64,000 nt of DNA from G965262015 sp965262015 (lineage in GTDB: Bacteria > Spirochaetota > Leptospiria > Turneriellales > CBDBES01), in assembly GCA_965262015.1 (NCBI GenBank), contig OZ253494.1, positions 1,364,001-1,428,000 of the forward strand, written 5' to 3'. The notes below the pieces were generated by a model. That model searched no databases and was not told where the DNA came from. It saw only the letters and a program-made list of their open reading frames with translations. Of the stretch, positions 1 through 8,299 are shown piece by piece. The first letter of the stretch is position 1; the number at the start of each line of letters is the position of its first letter. A program made the position numbers and the translations under genes.

Positions 1-273
1 TAAAGTATAAATCTTATCTAAACGATCGCTTACCTTATCTATTTTACTTGATAACTCTTGTTTCAATCTGTTTTGATCTGTCTTTACCCATCCAATCATA
101 GCAACCAAAACAATACTCAATATTGTATTATTGCTTACTTGTACTTTATCTCTTGGTAAGGCTTGCTTTATAGCCTCTGAGTTTGCCTTGACTTACTCTT
201 GTAAAGTAGAGATTGCTTTGGCCATATCAAGATTAGCCTTGGATGATGGTTTATGGGTTGTGCTCGTTACCAT
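1..273 (-). pseudogene. Broken coiled-coil membrane protein gene, runs off the left edge
   Basis: On the minus strand an ATG at 273 opens a frame that hits TAA at 195-193 after 26 codons. The same frame then stays open for 64 codons to the window edge. The part after the stop has one hydrophobic stretch (NNTILSIVLVAMIGW) followed by a charged, heptad-like tail (LSSKIDKVSDRLDKI), as in small membrane-anchored coiled-coil proteins of phages and plasmids. I recognise no family. A real start after the stop is possible but no ATG is evident there. The gene continues outside the window, so its intactness cannot be judged. It follows the small secreted protein at 345-536 on the same strand. Confidence 0.4.
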
Positions 274-344
274 CGGTTATTTTAACACTTTGCAATTATC
301 CATTGATCTTTTTTTGATTACTTTATCTTTATGTAGATACTCTT

Positions 345-536
345 TTAAACAAACATCCTTGTATATGTTTTTAGGTAGTAATCATAATATGTATCTTTGT
401 TAGTTTTACCATCTACATAATCATCAACTATCTTTTTGTACTTTGTACATCTGTATGTATTTTTAAACTGCGTATAAAGACTTTCACCATACACTAATAT
501 TATAGATATAAAAAATAGTAAGATTAATTTTTTCAT
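345..536 (-). CDS. Small secreted protein, unknown function (63 aa)
   Basis: The ATG at 536 is preceded by an AAGG Shine-Dalgarno-like sequence about 10 nt upstream, which supports translation. The N-terminus MKKLILLFFISIILVYG is a convincing signal peptide, cleaved around residue 17. The mature part is about 46 residues, lysine- and tyrosine-rich, with one Cys (YRCTKYKK). No family is recognised. It lies 71 nt upstream of the broken coiled-coil gene on the same strand, so the two may be a small accessory (phage- or plasmid-like) pair. Confidence 0.5.
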   Translation of the reverse strand: MKKLILLFFISIILVYGESLYTQFKNTYRCTKYKKIVDDYVDGKTNKDTYYDYYLKTYTRMFV

Positions 537-589
537 GATCTACATACCTTATCTTGATATGTCACTTGTAAAGTTCATTATTCTGTAGT

Positions 590-1308
590 AAGTGAAAGGG
601 ATTGGGAGCCTATTCGAGAGGCAAGCATTCAAGGTAATAATGTAACTTGCAATGGTGATGTCTGTTTTAATGCTATTTTTGAAGGTAACAACCACACTAT
701 TACGAGTATGGTTTTTTCTAGTGAAGAGGTATATGTAGGGATATTTGGAGCTATCAGAACTAATGTCCATATCCGTAATATAGGCTTGATAGATAACCTT
801 ACAAACTACACTGGAATCCTTTCCCCTAAAGTGGTAGGTTGGTAGAATAGTGGAAGCATAACCACAAACTACACTAAAAGTGATACTGTAAACGGTGGAA
901 CAACTGAGAGATCCAGGACTGATAATGTGGGAGGCCTGATGAGGCTAAAAGACAGTGATTGAAGCATAACTGCGAGTTATGGCTTTGGTACTGTAGGTAG
1001 AAGGACAGAGAATATACATGACCCTCCATCAGGCATAGGTAATGCAGAAAGTGCAACGATGCGTGCCGCCATGTTTTAATGCTGAGTAACGCTGGTATGT
1101 CGTCGTGGGATGAGGCTACTAAAAACACCAAAGATGCTTGGAACTTTGGCACAGATAAGACAGATAGTCAAATCCCAGCTCTCAACTATGCTGACTATGA
1201 CGGTTATGTGGTGATAAATATTATTGCGACGGTGATACACCCCCTACACCTACAACGGGAACGCCCATCCCTAGATGTAACACTCTCATCCCTGGGCAGA
1301 AACAGTAG
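590..1308 (+). pseudogene. Decayed GLUG-family surface lipoprotein gene (C-terminal part)
   Basis: Plus-strand translation gives DWEPIREASIQGN, then AIFEGNNHTITSMVF and GIFGAIRTNVHIRNIGLID, clearly related to FTGTFEGNNHTIANLWVN and GLFGVTGGTVTIRN in the lipoproteins at 51-62 kb. The frame is broken by TAG at 843-845, TGA at 960-962, TAA near 1077 and a frameshift near 1210. The end reads ASYGFGT, then NTKDAWNFGT, IPALNYADYDG and, in another frame, PTTGTPIPRCNTLIPGQKQ-stop. These match the non-coding C-terminal remnants found after each array gene. There is no signal peptide or N-terminal domain. It is a dead relative of the array genes. Confidence 0.8.
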
Positions 1309-1334
1309 GTGGTGAAAGAGATCATCACCTACTG
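1303..1334 (+). terminator. Stem-loop after the decayed GLUG gene
   Basis: Arms of 13 nt (CAGTAGGTGGTGA / TCATCACCTACTG, one G-U pair) enclose a 6-nt loop directly at the stop codon. The same stem, with different outer base pairs, follows each C-terminal remnant in the array near 53.8, 57.1, 59.9 and 62.8 kb. No T-run follows, so it may be a 3' mRNA structure rather than a classical intrinsic terminator. Confidence 0.45.
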
Positions 1335-1377
1335 CAGAATAAAGTATCTGCAGGATTTTAGGGAATTAAGCGTTAGA

Positions 1378-1613
1378 GCTGAACAGAATAGACCTAGCTT
1401 AGTCTAGTATCTTTATCTCATAAAAGACAGTGGATTTTGGTATATTTATTTTTTGAGCTATTTTTCTATAGCTCATATTCTCTAATAAATACTTCTGTAT
1501 AAGTATCCGTTGTTCGTTGTATATTTTCATAAGCTGTTCCTCCTAATTTTTATTACTTAAGGAAGAACAACTTATGAATACCTTAAACTGTTCAACTCTA
1601 TACTTGACTTTCC
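1378..1613 (-). mobile_element. IS30-type remnant, short (MITE-like)
   Basis: The right-end-like sequence GAACAGAATAGACCTAGC and the left end (complement of CTTAAACTGTTCAACTC...GACTTTCC) enclose a fragment of the transposase 5' region. CTGTCTTTTATGAGATA on the minus strand encodes SVFYEI, and TCAATAGCTCA-type palindromic sequence is retained. Nearly the same 215-235 bp element recurs at 54.0, 57.2, 60.1 and 63.0 kb. It cannot encode a transposase. The rest of the gap up to 1792 holds only the repeat at 1640-1679 and the prmC leader. Confidence 0.65.
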
Positions 1614-1639
1614 ACTTATAAAAATTTTTACGAATCTAT

Positions 1640-1679
1640 GAAGGTGGCCTAAGTGACAACTGTAATATATCTACATGGG
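1640..1679 (-). repeat. 40-bp dispersed repeat, inverted copy at 39296-39336
   Basis: The reverse complement of this stretch (CCCATGTAGATATATTACAG...AGGCCACCTTC) matches 39296-39336 with only a few differences. Both copies border IS30 remnants, so it may be an end of another, related mobile element. Confidence 0.55.
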
Positions 1680-1792
1680 TTCTACACATTTTTTATTTGA
1701 AGCTTGACTCTTAAATCTGTGTGACTTCTAAGTTGACGAGTCACTGATAGAGAGAATAAAGATAATGTGTAATTTACCGATGAGGCAAATTG

Positions 1793-2635
1793 ATGACTAT
1801 ACGGCCTATATATGCTAAGAAAGTTAAGCAATTAGCTAAGCAGGGTATTCCACAGCCTGACTTAGAAGTGCGTATTGCTCTGTCTCATATACTCCAAATT
1901 GAGCCGTTCCAAGTATATACCTTGGAAAGACACATTACATTTTATGAATGGGTTAAAATTTGGTATTGGTTTTACCGCAAGAAAAGAGGTGTTCCTACTG
2001 CCTATTTAGTAGGCCAAAAAGAATTTTGCCATTTAATTTTTTATGTTGATAAAAGAGTACTGGTTCCCAGGCCTGAGACTGAAGAGTTAGTTGCATGGAT
2101 ACAAGATAATCACTCTAAGAGAAGCATACACCGTCTACTGGATGTATGCACGGGTAGTGGTTGTCTGGGAATTACTTTAGCGGATTTATTGCAACCCCAA
2201 TCTTTATACCTTACTGATATTAGTCAATCGGCCTTGCAAGTTGCTCAAGCTAATGCACAGGCACATCGATCAGAAGGTAGTTATACGATCTTGCAGTCTA
2301 ATGTATTAGACAAGCTTAAGACATGCTCCATAGAACTATTTGATCTGATTGTAGCAAATCCACCCTATATACTGCCATGGGAAAAGGAACAGGTAGATAG
2401 CCATGTATGGAAGTATGAACCAAAAATTGCTTTAATTGTACCTGGCATGCAATGGATGGAAGATTTTATCCAATCAGTTTATGACTATTTGGTACCTGGG
2501 GGCTGGTTTTATCTAGAAAATAATCCTTGTTTGATGCAAGCTATTTTAGAGATGCTACGCCAGAAGGGTTTTTCACATATGCAGGTGAAGAAAGATTTAA
2601 GTTCTAAGGATAGATTTATTCGAGCCAAAAAATGA
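1793..2635 (+). CDS. prmC: Release factor glutamine methyltransferase PrmC
   Basis: Methylates the Gln of the GGQ motif in peptide chain release factors, using S-adenosylmethionine, in the cytoplasm. About 280 aa, normal length. The SAM-binding motif LDVCTGSGCLGITLA lies near residues 116-130 and the substrate-Gln motif VANPPYILP near 187-195. The N-terminal helical domain (LEVRIALSHIL) and VPRPETEELV, typical of PrmC, are present. I choose ATG 1793, with GAGG 8 nt upstream, over a TTG one codon earlier. Its stop overlaps the start of the MCE gene (ATGA), so it opens a plus-strand operon. Confidence 0.92.
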   Translation: MTIRPIYAKKVKQLAKQGIPQPDLEVRIALSHILQIEPFQVYTLERHITFYEWVKIWYWFYRKKRGVPTAYLVGQKEFCHLIFYVDKRVLVPRPETEELVAWIQDNHSKRSIHRLLDVCTGSGCLGITLADLLQPQSLYLTDISQSALQVAQANAQAHRSEGSYTILQSNVLDKLKTCSIELFDLIVANPPYILPWEKEQVDSHVWKYEPKIALIVPGMQWMEDFIQSVYDYLVPGGWFYLENNPCLMQAILEMLRQKGFSHMQVKKDLSSKDRFIRAKK

Positions 2636-3501
2636 AAAAAGAAAGATTTAATCTTCCTTTTATAGCGGGATGTAGTGTAATATCTGTGTTGTTTATCATA
2701 TTTATGACTATTGGTATACGATATTATATTTCACATAAAGGTTATGTGTTTTATCTGCACACAAATTTTTTTGAAAACATTGTTATAGATACAAAAGTTC
2801 GATTAAATGCTGGTTTTGTGATTGGAACAGTTACAAACATTATCAGTAATTTACATACGCATACTATCCAGCTTAGGCTCAAACCAGGAATAACTATACC
2901 TAAATTTGGTTCCAGAGCCAAGGTTGAAACATGGGGATTTTTTGGGGAAAAATTTGTTAATATAAGTGTTACACCGTTAAGGGGTTTTATGGAATTTTAT
3001 GCACCTAATGATACTATGCCTTTAGATGTGAATGATGGCTTTAAGAAGAATATTGCTACTTTTAACAAACTTTTTTCTAAAAAAGATCAGAATACTACTT
3101 TCCTTGATCAAAATGCAATGGAGATTAAGCATACTATATATCGATTACAACGCAATATAATGGCACCTAGAAGAGGAATGGCTCATAAAATCCAAAATAC
3201 TTTAAGAAAATATAATACAATCCTGGATACAGATTTAATGATATTAGATAAGTCGACTAAAGAACTCCAAAAAATGCTTGGGTTGATACACTATAACACA
3301 AGTAATACGAAGGCACAGTTACCTAAGATAACAGCTCTAGTGAGGTTAACTGCCTCCTATTTAAGTCATCACCAGGAAGATAATTGGTTTGGTGGTTCAC
3401 TAAATGAAAATCGTTATGATACTTGGTCTGCCTACACTATCATGATGAGTAAAAATCTACATGTATGGTCTAAATATCCTTATAAACTATTAAATAATTA
3501 A
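2632..3501 (+). CDS. MCE/MlaD-family lipid-transport protein
   Basis: One N-terminal transmembrane helix (residues about 9-30) is followed by an MCE domain at about 38-130. The domain shows VRLNAGFVIGTVTNI, a PGITIPKFGSRAKVET segment and GFFGEKFVNISV, which match the family pattern. MCE proteins form periplasmic hexameric rings that carry phospholipids between inner and outer membranes, usually with an MlaE permease and MlaF ATPase. Neither of these is adjacent here. The C-terminal half (about 150 aa) is helical, as in longer MCE proteins. The start overlaps the prmC stop by 4 nt, implying translational coupling. Confidence 0.82.
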   Translation: MKKERFNLPFIAGCSVISVLFIIFMTIGIRYYISHKGYVFYLHTNFFENIVIDTKVRLNAGFVIGTVTNIISNLHTHTIQLRLKPGITIPKFGSRAKVETWGFFGEKFVNISVTPLRGFMEFYAPNDTMPLDVNDGFKKNIATFNKLFSKKDQNTTFLDQNAMEIKHTIYRLQRNIMAPRRGMAHKIQNTLRKYNTILDTDLMILDKSTKELQKMLGLIHYNTSNTKAQLPKITALVRLTASYLSHHQEDNWFGGSLNENRYDTWSAYTIMMSKNLHVWSKYPYKLLNN

Positions 3502-3558
3502 ACATGATCCTAAAAATTATATGATAAAATTCTTGGTTAGAAATACGATAAGTACAAT

Positions 3559-4245
3559 ATGAATAAATTATTACAGTGGATTGATAAACTGATAGAACAG
3601 ATACCTACACATACGCAGGATTTAATCCAGAAGCTAGCCATTCTATGTTTTGCTTTTTTCTCACTTATTGCTATTATCATAGGTGTCTTTCAAGGTAAAG
3701 AAAATGCTTCAGCAGGTGGCCTAAAAATATTAAAAAATGTGGATGATATTTTTTATTTGAAACAAATAGAAGAAATTAACCATAGACACAAAAAAAAATT
3801 GGTAGAAGATATAGAATATGATTTTTTTTCTGCCTCTGAAAAAAAATTGAAATATATGACTGGAAGAAAAAGTAAATCAAATCACTTGCAAGGTGAACCT
3901 GATGGATTGGTATCACCTAAAAATTCTATAAGACGTAATAGAAAAGATATACCATTTATACCAGACGAAGATACTAACCATAAAAATTATCTAACCACAG
4001 ATGAGCAACATATTTTACCCAGCAATCCTATGATTGATACAGGTGTTCGAATGAATCAAGAAAATACAGACATGGATAAAAAAAGTTTAATGGATATGAA
4101 ACTTCCCTCCTTACCAGGTTTATCCACTAAATCAAAACAGACAGGCAAGATACAACCAAAAAATATGCTTACTAATGAAAAAATAGATGTACCTACACAG
4201 AAGATGAAAAGAACTGAGAAAAAAAGAATGAAATTTATGGAATAG
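3559..4245 (+). CDS. Membrane-anchored charged protein, unknown function
   Basis: 228 aa. An amphipathic start leads into one hydrophobic helix (LAILCFAFFSLIAIIIGVF, residues about 26-45). A long Lys/Asp/Glu/Asn-rich tail follows with no recognisable domain and probable disorder (repeated KK, NH and MDK runs). The tail is probably periplasmic. It lies 57 nt after the MCE gene and 2 nt before the TPR-like gene, so it very likely belongs to the same envelope operon. It could be an accessory of the MCE system, but only position suggests this. Confidence 0.65.
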   Translation: MNKLLQWIDKLIEQIPTHTQDLIQKLAILCFAFFSLIAIIIGVFQGKENASAGGLKILKNVDDIFYLKQIEEINHRHKKKLVEDIEYDFFSASEKKLKYMTGRKSKSNHLQGEPDGLVSPKNSIRRNRKDIPFIPDEDTNHKNYLTTDEQHILPSNPMIDTGVRMNQENTDMDKKSLMDMKLPSLPGLSTKSKQTGKIQPKNMLTNEKIDVPTQKMKRTEKKRMKFME

Positions 4246-4247
4246 TA

Positions 4248-5096
4248 ATGAAGTATTTTTTTTATCTTTACTACTGTCTGACCTTGTTGATTACCCTGCC
4301 AGTATCGTCACAAATACCTGTAGAGACAAATGGTTATGATATGCCAATACAGTCTCAATCACCACATGGGATATTGAACAGCCCTCCTGAACAAAAAAAA
4401 TCTACTGGCACAGTGATTAAGCCAATCAATAGAGAGTTATTAAAGCCAACGCATATTTCAGAAACACAAGATCATGAAGATGTTTTTACAATGGTAAATT
4501 ATCTAATACAAGATGGTCAATTAGAGCAGGCTAGAGAATATTTATCCTCTGTGAAAAACAATATAAAACGAGATCGTACAGGATCAATTAGCATTATGCT
4601 ATTAAAGATACAAGCATTAGCAGGTGAACAAAATTTACAATCTAGAATTGAGGGATTAAATGAAACTGCTAAGCCTGAAGCATATTTTACTGTGGCTGAG
4701 AGTTATGAAAAATTTTATGCACGTAACACAAACAAAACTGAATATTCAGAGTTAATCAAATTACATTATGTTACTTTAATTTCTAAATTCTCTAAAGATG
4801 CATGGGCTAACCGAGCCCGTCTAAAAATGGCTTCTATTTATTCCCAGGAAAAAGAGGACGAACAAGTGTTAAATTATCTAGTTCCTATATTGCAATCAGA
4901 AAGCCAAGAATTAGATGTTAAATTATCTGCATGGTATAGGTTAGGCTGGCTTTTTGAAACATCCCAACAATACAAAAACTATCATAAAGCTATCCAAGCT
5001 TATAAAAAAATTCTTACTCAGCCTAAAAATATTTTTACTACTACGGCCTCAACTCGTATTAATTATATACGTAAATACTACTTGTTCGAAGGATAA
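4248..5096 (+). CDS. Secreted TPR-like protein
   Basis: 282 aa with a signal peptide (MKYFFYLYYCLTLLITLPVSSQ). The mature part has a low-complexity Gln/Pro/Ser region to about residue 75, then helical repeats typical of TPR/Sel1 scaffolds: MVNYLIQDGQLEQAREYLSS, LQSRIEGLNETAKPEAYFTV, and AWYRLGWLFETSQQYKNYHK near the C-terminus. It is probably periplasmic and involved in protein-protein contacts. The ATG starts 2 nt after the preceding stop. After the stop, another frame stays open as FGNVSIQHVDDYSFDRED and ends at 5155, right before the next gene's start. A frameshift near 5080 may have changed the natural C-terminus. Confidence 0.7.
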   Translation: MKYFFYLYYCLTLLITLPVSSQIPVETNGYDMPIQSQSPHGILNSPPEQKKSTGTVIKPINRELLKPTHISETQDHEDVFTMVNYLIQDGQLEQAREYLSSVKNNIKRDRTGSISIMLLKIQALAGEQNLQSRIEGLNETAKPEAYFTVAESYEKFYARNTNKTEYSELIKLHYVTLISKFSKDAWANRARLKMASIYSQEKEDEQVLNYLVPILQSESQELDVKLSAWYRLGWLFETSQQYKNYHKAIQAYKKILTQPKNIFTTTASTRINYIRKYYLFEG

Positions 5097-5158
5097 AATT
5101 TGGTAACGTATCTATTCAGCATGTAGATGATTATAGCTTTGACCGTGAGGATTAAAGT

Positions 5159-6457
5159 TTGCGATTAAAGCGTAAAGAAACTTCTTATTACATATCGCTA
5201 GGTACGGGTGTTAATCAACTCCCTGTTATCCTATCTGCAAAACGTAAAAAAATGCAGGTAATTGGTGTTGATCGAAATATCTATTCCCCAGGCATGCGAT
5301 ATTGTGACATACAGATTCAAGAATCCATTTTTAATTACCATAAAATATATAAACAACTACAATTTATTTCGATCAATGGAGTGTTTAAAGGTGTGGTAGC
5401 ATGTTCTTATGGTCAAGCTCTATTATCATCCGCTTTTTTAGCAACTAAACTAGACTTAATTAGTATCCCTTATCAACAGATGAAAGTTCTACTAGATAAA
5501 TACCGTGTTAGGATGATGTTGGATCCACTTTTCGGTTCTCACGCACATGCTAATCAGCCTAGGTTCTGGTGTTTAGATAAACAAATGAGTATTGCTTCTA
5601 TGGAAACTATTCCCTACCCATGGATTCTAAAACATAAAAATGGTTACGCAAAAAAGAATATATTCCTGATTACAGATCGTAAATTACTGAAAAGTATTCT
5701 AAATATTCATGCTTTACAGAAAAACCAATTAAAATATACAGATTTACTTATAGAAGAATTCATAAGTGGTGATGAGATTATTACTGTGGGATTGGTATCA
5801 AGGGGGGTGTATCAACTAGTTAGCTTAACAGATAAACTTACCACCAAAGAAAGTCCTTTTTTAGACATAGAACATAAATGTCCCTCTAAATATATAGACC
5901 AACAAAAAATACTCACTGAAATTCATCAGGAGATGATAGATACATTACAAATAAGTGATGCCTCCCTGGTAAGTGAATGGAAGTATTATAATAATAAGTT
6001 TTATCTTATTGAAGTTAGCCCTCAGGTACCTGGTGAATACATTGCTAGCCATCTTATACCTTATGCCTATGGGTATAATTACTTTAACAACCTAGTAAAT
6101 TTAACCATAGGTCAAAAACTTAATCCATCACGTATCCTTACTAGTAAGAATGTACCCACTCCCGTTAGTATAAAATATATTTTACAAAAACCCTCTCAAA
6201 CTGAATGGGCAGAGCATACGCATAAAGCAGATTTTTCCTGTGTACTAAATGAGAATCCCGTACACCCACCTCTTAGTAATCATGATCGCTATGGTGTAAT
6301 AATAAATCAAGAAAAGCTTTCTCTGCTTGACCGTATAAAGTATTTGGAATACTCATTAATATGCGAAAACAAGCCATTTACTTTGCCATTACTATTTCTA
6401 CTATTTCAATATTACTCATTATACATTTTTATCTTCGCCAAGATCATAAAAAGTTAG
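5159..6457 (+). CDS. ATP-grasp superfamily enzyme (carboxylate-amine ligase type)
   Basis: The N-terminus ISLGTGVNQLPVILSAKR, then VIGVDRN, is the pre-ATP-grasp fold seen in PurK, PurT and CarB relatives. The core follows with PYPWILKHKNGYAKKNIFLI, LLIEEFISGDEIITVGLV and, at the metal site, YLIEVSPQVPGEY. The substrate is unknown. The TTG start is the only possible one, because TAA at 5153-5155 lies in frame just upstream, and it has a GAGG 8 nt before. The last 97 nt overlap the protease gene and encode an unusual hydrophobic tail (LPLLFLLFQYYSLYIFIF), which suggests a recent loss of the original stop codon. Confidence 0.72.
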   Translation: MRLKRKETSYYISLGTGVNQLPVILSAKRKKMQVIGVDRNIYSPGMRYCDIQIQESIFNYHKIYKQLQFISINGVFKGVVACSYGQALLSSAFLATKLDLISIPYQQMKVLLDKYRVRMMLDPLFGSHAHANQPRFWCLDKQMSIASMETIPYPWILKHKNGYAKKNIFLITDRKLLKSILNIHALQKNQLKYTDLLIEEFISGDEIITVGLVSRGVYQLVSLTDKLTTKESPFLDIEHKCPSKYIDQQKILTEIHQEMIDTLQISDASLVSEWKYYNNKFYLIEVSPQVPGEYIASHLIPYAYGYNYFNNLVNLTIGQKLNPSRILTSKNVPTPVSIKYILQKPSQTEWAEHTHKADFSCVLNENPVHPPLSNHDRYGVIINQEKLSLLDRIKYLEYSLICENKPFTLPLLFLLFQYYSLYIFIFAKIIKS

Positions 6458-7278
6458 AATATGAGGTACTTACTTCTTTTCTTAAATTTGATCCTTCAGA
6501 AAAATTAGATCAAAAAATACTTCAAGATCTGCTGTTTGATGTGCAATCACCAACAGATACGGTTGGCAGGGCTTTACGTATAAGTAAAACACTGTTTTTA
6601 ACGAATGCACATGTTGTTCAGGGTAAAAGTAATTTATATCTAGTAAAGCAAGATAAGCGTGGAGAATTAGATGAACAAGATGGTCTGTTTGAGGTGTTAC
6701 ACATTAGTGCAGTTAAAGACCTGGCTCTTCTAAAAATTAGAAAAGTACGTCCCAGCAATAAACCTTATGTACACCTTTACAATCAAATACCTAAGGTGGG
6801 TAGTAAGGTTTCAGAATTTTTACTACTAAAGGGTGAGGTAACTGAACATACTGGCTATCATCATAAATTTGGAGGTCGGGACATTTATGAAGCTAACAAG
6901 AGCATACCTTATGTTGGATCCATGATACTACCACCAAACTCTGCTCTATATGAAAAAAAAGGATTAGTGTATCTATTTGATCAAGTACAAATAGATACAC
7001 TTACCAAAGAGTTACCATCAAAAGCAGAAAATGAAATGCTTACCACTATCCCCATCTACCAAGGTGAGAGTGGGTCTCCTGTTTTTTATGAGCCAAGACC
7101 AGGTGTATTTTATATGTGTGGTGTGTCTACAAAGGCATTAAATATGGGAGAAATGTTATCCACTCCAGGTCATCCTTTAGGATTTAGTGCTTATGCACGC
7201 ACTGTCAGTTTTATGGTACACCGGGATGCAATACAAAAATTTATTGAGTTTTACACAAAATCTTTATTAAGCAAGTAA
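6361..7278 (+). CDS. Membrane-anchored trypsin-like serine protease
   Basis: 305 aa. An N-terminal signal anchor (AIYFAITISTISILLIIHFYL) leads to a chymotrypsin-fold domain whose triad is visible: His in FLTNAHVV, Asp in AVKDLALLKI and Ser in YQGESGSPVF. A C-terminal CGVST segment lines the substrate pocket. There is no PDZ domain, unlike HtrA at 29.4 kb. It probably acts in the periplasm. It overlaps the end of the ATP-grasp gene by 97 nt. The ATG follows TTGGAA weakly. Last gene of the plus-strand run starting with prmC. Confidence 0.78.
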   Translation: MRKQAIYFAITISTISILLIIHFYLRQDHKKLEYEVLTSFLKFDPSEKLDQKILQDLLFDVQSPTDTVGRALRISKTLFLTNAHVVQGKSNLYLVKQDKRGELDEQDGLFEVLHISAVKDLALLKIRKVRPSNKPYVHLYNQIPKVGSKVSEFLLLKGEVTEHTGYHHKFGGRDIYEANKSIPYVGSMILPPNSALYEKKGLVYLFDQVQIDTLTKELPSKAENEMLTTIPIYQGESGSPVFYEPRPGVFYMCGVSTKALNMGEMLSTPGHPLGFSAYARTVSFMVHRDAIQKFIEFYTKSLLSK

Positions 7279-7328
7279 GATATAAGACAGATCATGCTTC
7301 TCTTTATCTGAAACATAACATTATAAGG

Positions 7329-8285
7329 CTACTTTAGGGGCAGTAAAATTTTAATCGCTAAAACTTGTTGTTTTTGTTTAAACCACTTTTCTAAGGCCTT
7401 TTGCTGTTTTCTACCTACTAATAGTGTAAGAATTTTTGACTTTGCTCGAGACAACGTAATAAATCTTTTTTTCTCCACCTTAATCAGATAATACGCATTT
7501 CCTAACCGTATTTCTTGGGAAATTTCTTGGAGTGGTAGCTGTGAGATGACAGATGCTAACTGTGGATTGCTTATCGCAACTTTATCTATAGCTTGCCACG
7601 CAACAAGACCACCACGAGATGCGGAAGGATGTTTTGAATAGCGTTTAGCTGACTTACTAAAATTTTTTCTGGCTAGTTTAAAAGCCTGAAGAATCTCTTT
7701 GTTTGCCCTCAACTCGCTTTTTATATTCCCAGATGTAAAATTAACTTGTATAATTCTATAATAATATTCATGACCTATACGTGCTTTATTTTTATTGTAC
7801 CATGCTTTTATTACGGCTTCGGAAGGCTGCTCTACAGCAACCTTAAGTTGAGCAATTTGCTGTGTAATTAATTTATATCGTAATAAATCCAGGTATTCTT
7901 CCCAAGATAAATGGGCGTCTTTTTCTACTATCTTCTTAAAGGCACCTATATTTTTTAGATTACGTACCTTCACTTCTTGCTGAACGTGATTATCAAGACG
8001 TTTATTACTAATGATAATAGATTCTTGATCAGCCACGATAGAAATAATTTCTTTGTTAATTAAAGAATCTAAAGCACGTTGTTGCAAACTATCCTTGCTA
8101 GGACTAAAAAATGTGGGAGCCTTTTTGATTAAGATTTCTTCATTTTTCAAGTCAATGGAAGTAATTATTTGATTACCCACTATGGCAACAATGGCATTAA
8201 TGATTTCGGCTCTAACTACTGTGTTTGGTATTAGTGCATGATTCCCAAAAAATAGCAAGCTATAAATAACTGTCCTACGTAACAT
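7329..8285 (-). CDS. SurA-like periplasmic peptidyl-prolyl isomerase/chaperone
   Basis: From ATG 8285 the protein has about 318 aa. The signal peptide MLRRTVIYSLLFFGNHALI...VVRA is followed by INAIVAIVGNQIITSIDLKN, the classic start of SurA-type N-domains, and then by a helical chaperone region. A parvulin-like domain lies in the C-terminal half (YRIIQVNF, FSKSAKRYSKHPSASRGGLV, LGNAYYLIKVEKK). It would help outer-membrane proteins fold in the periplasm. A TTG 54 nt upstream would start inside the exonuclease gene, so I prefer the ATG 15 nt downstream of that gene's stop. Confidence 0.82.
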   Translation of the reverse strand: MLRRTVIYSLLFFGNHALIPNTVVRAEIINAIVAIVGNQIITSIDLKNEEILIKKAPTFFSPSKDSLQQRALDSLINKEIISIVADQESIIISNKRLDNHVQQEVKVRNLKNIGAFKKIVEKDAHLSWEEYLDLLRYKLITQQIAQLKVAVEQPSEAVIKAWYNKNKARIGHEYYYRIIQVNFTSGNIKSELRANKEILQAFKLARKNFSKSAKRYSKHPSASRGGLVAWQAIDKVAISNPQLASVISQLPLQEISQEIRLGNAYYLIKVEKKRFITLSRAKSKILTLLVGRKQQKALEKWFKQKQQVLAIKILLPLK

Positions 8286-8299
8286 ACTTGAAAAAATAA

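Noticed and set aside
131..403. 90-aa plus-strand ORF at the left edge
   Set aside because: Lies opposite the better supported minus-strand secreted protein and coiled-coil remnant; no ribosome-binding site.
874..1152. 92-aa minus-strand ORF
   Set aside because: Antisense to the decayed GLUG gene, whose plus-strand similarity to the array is clear.
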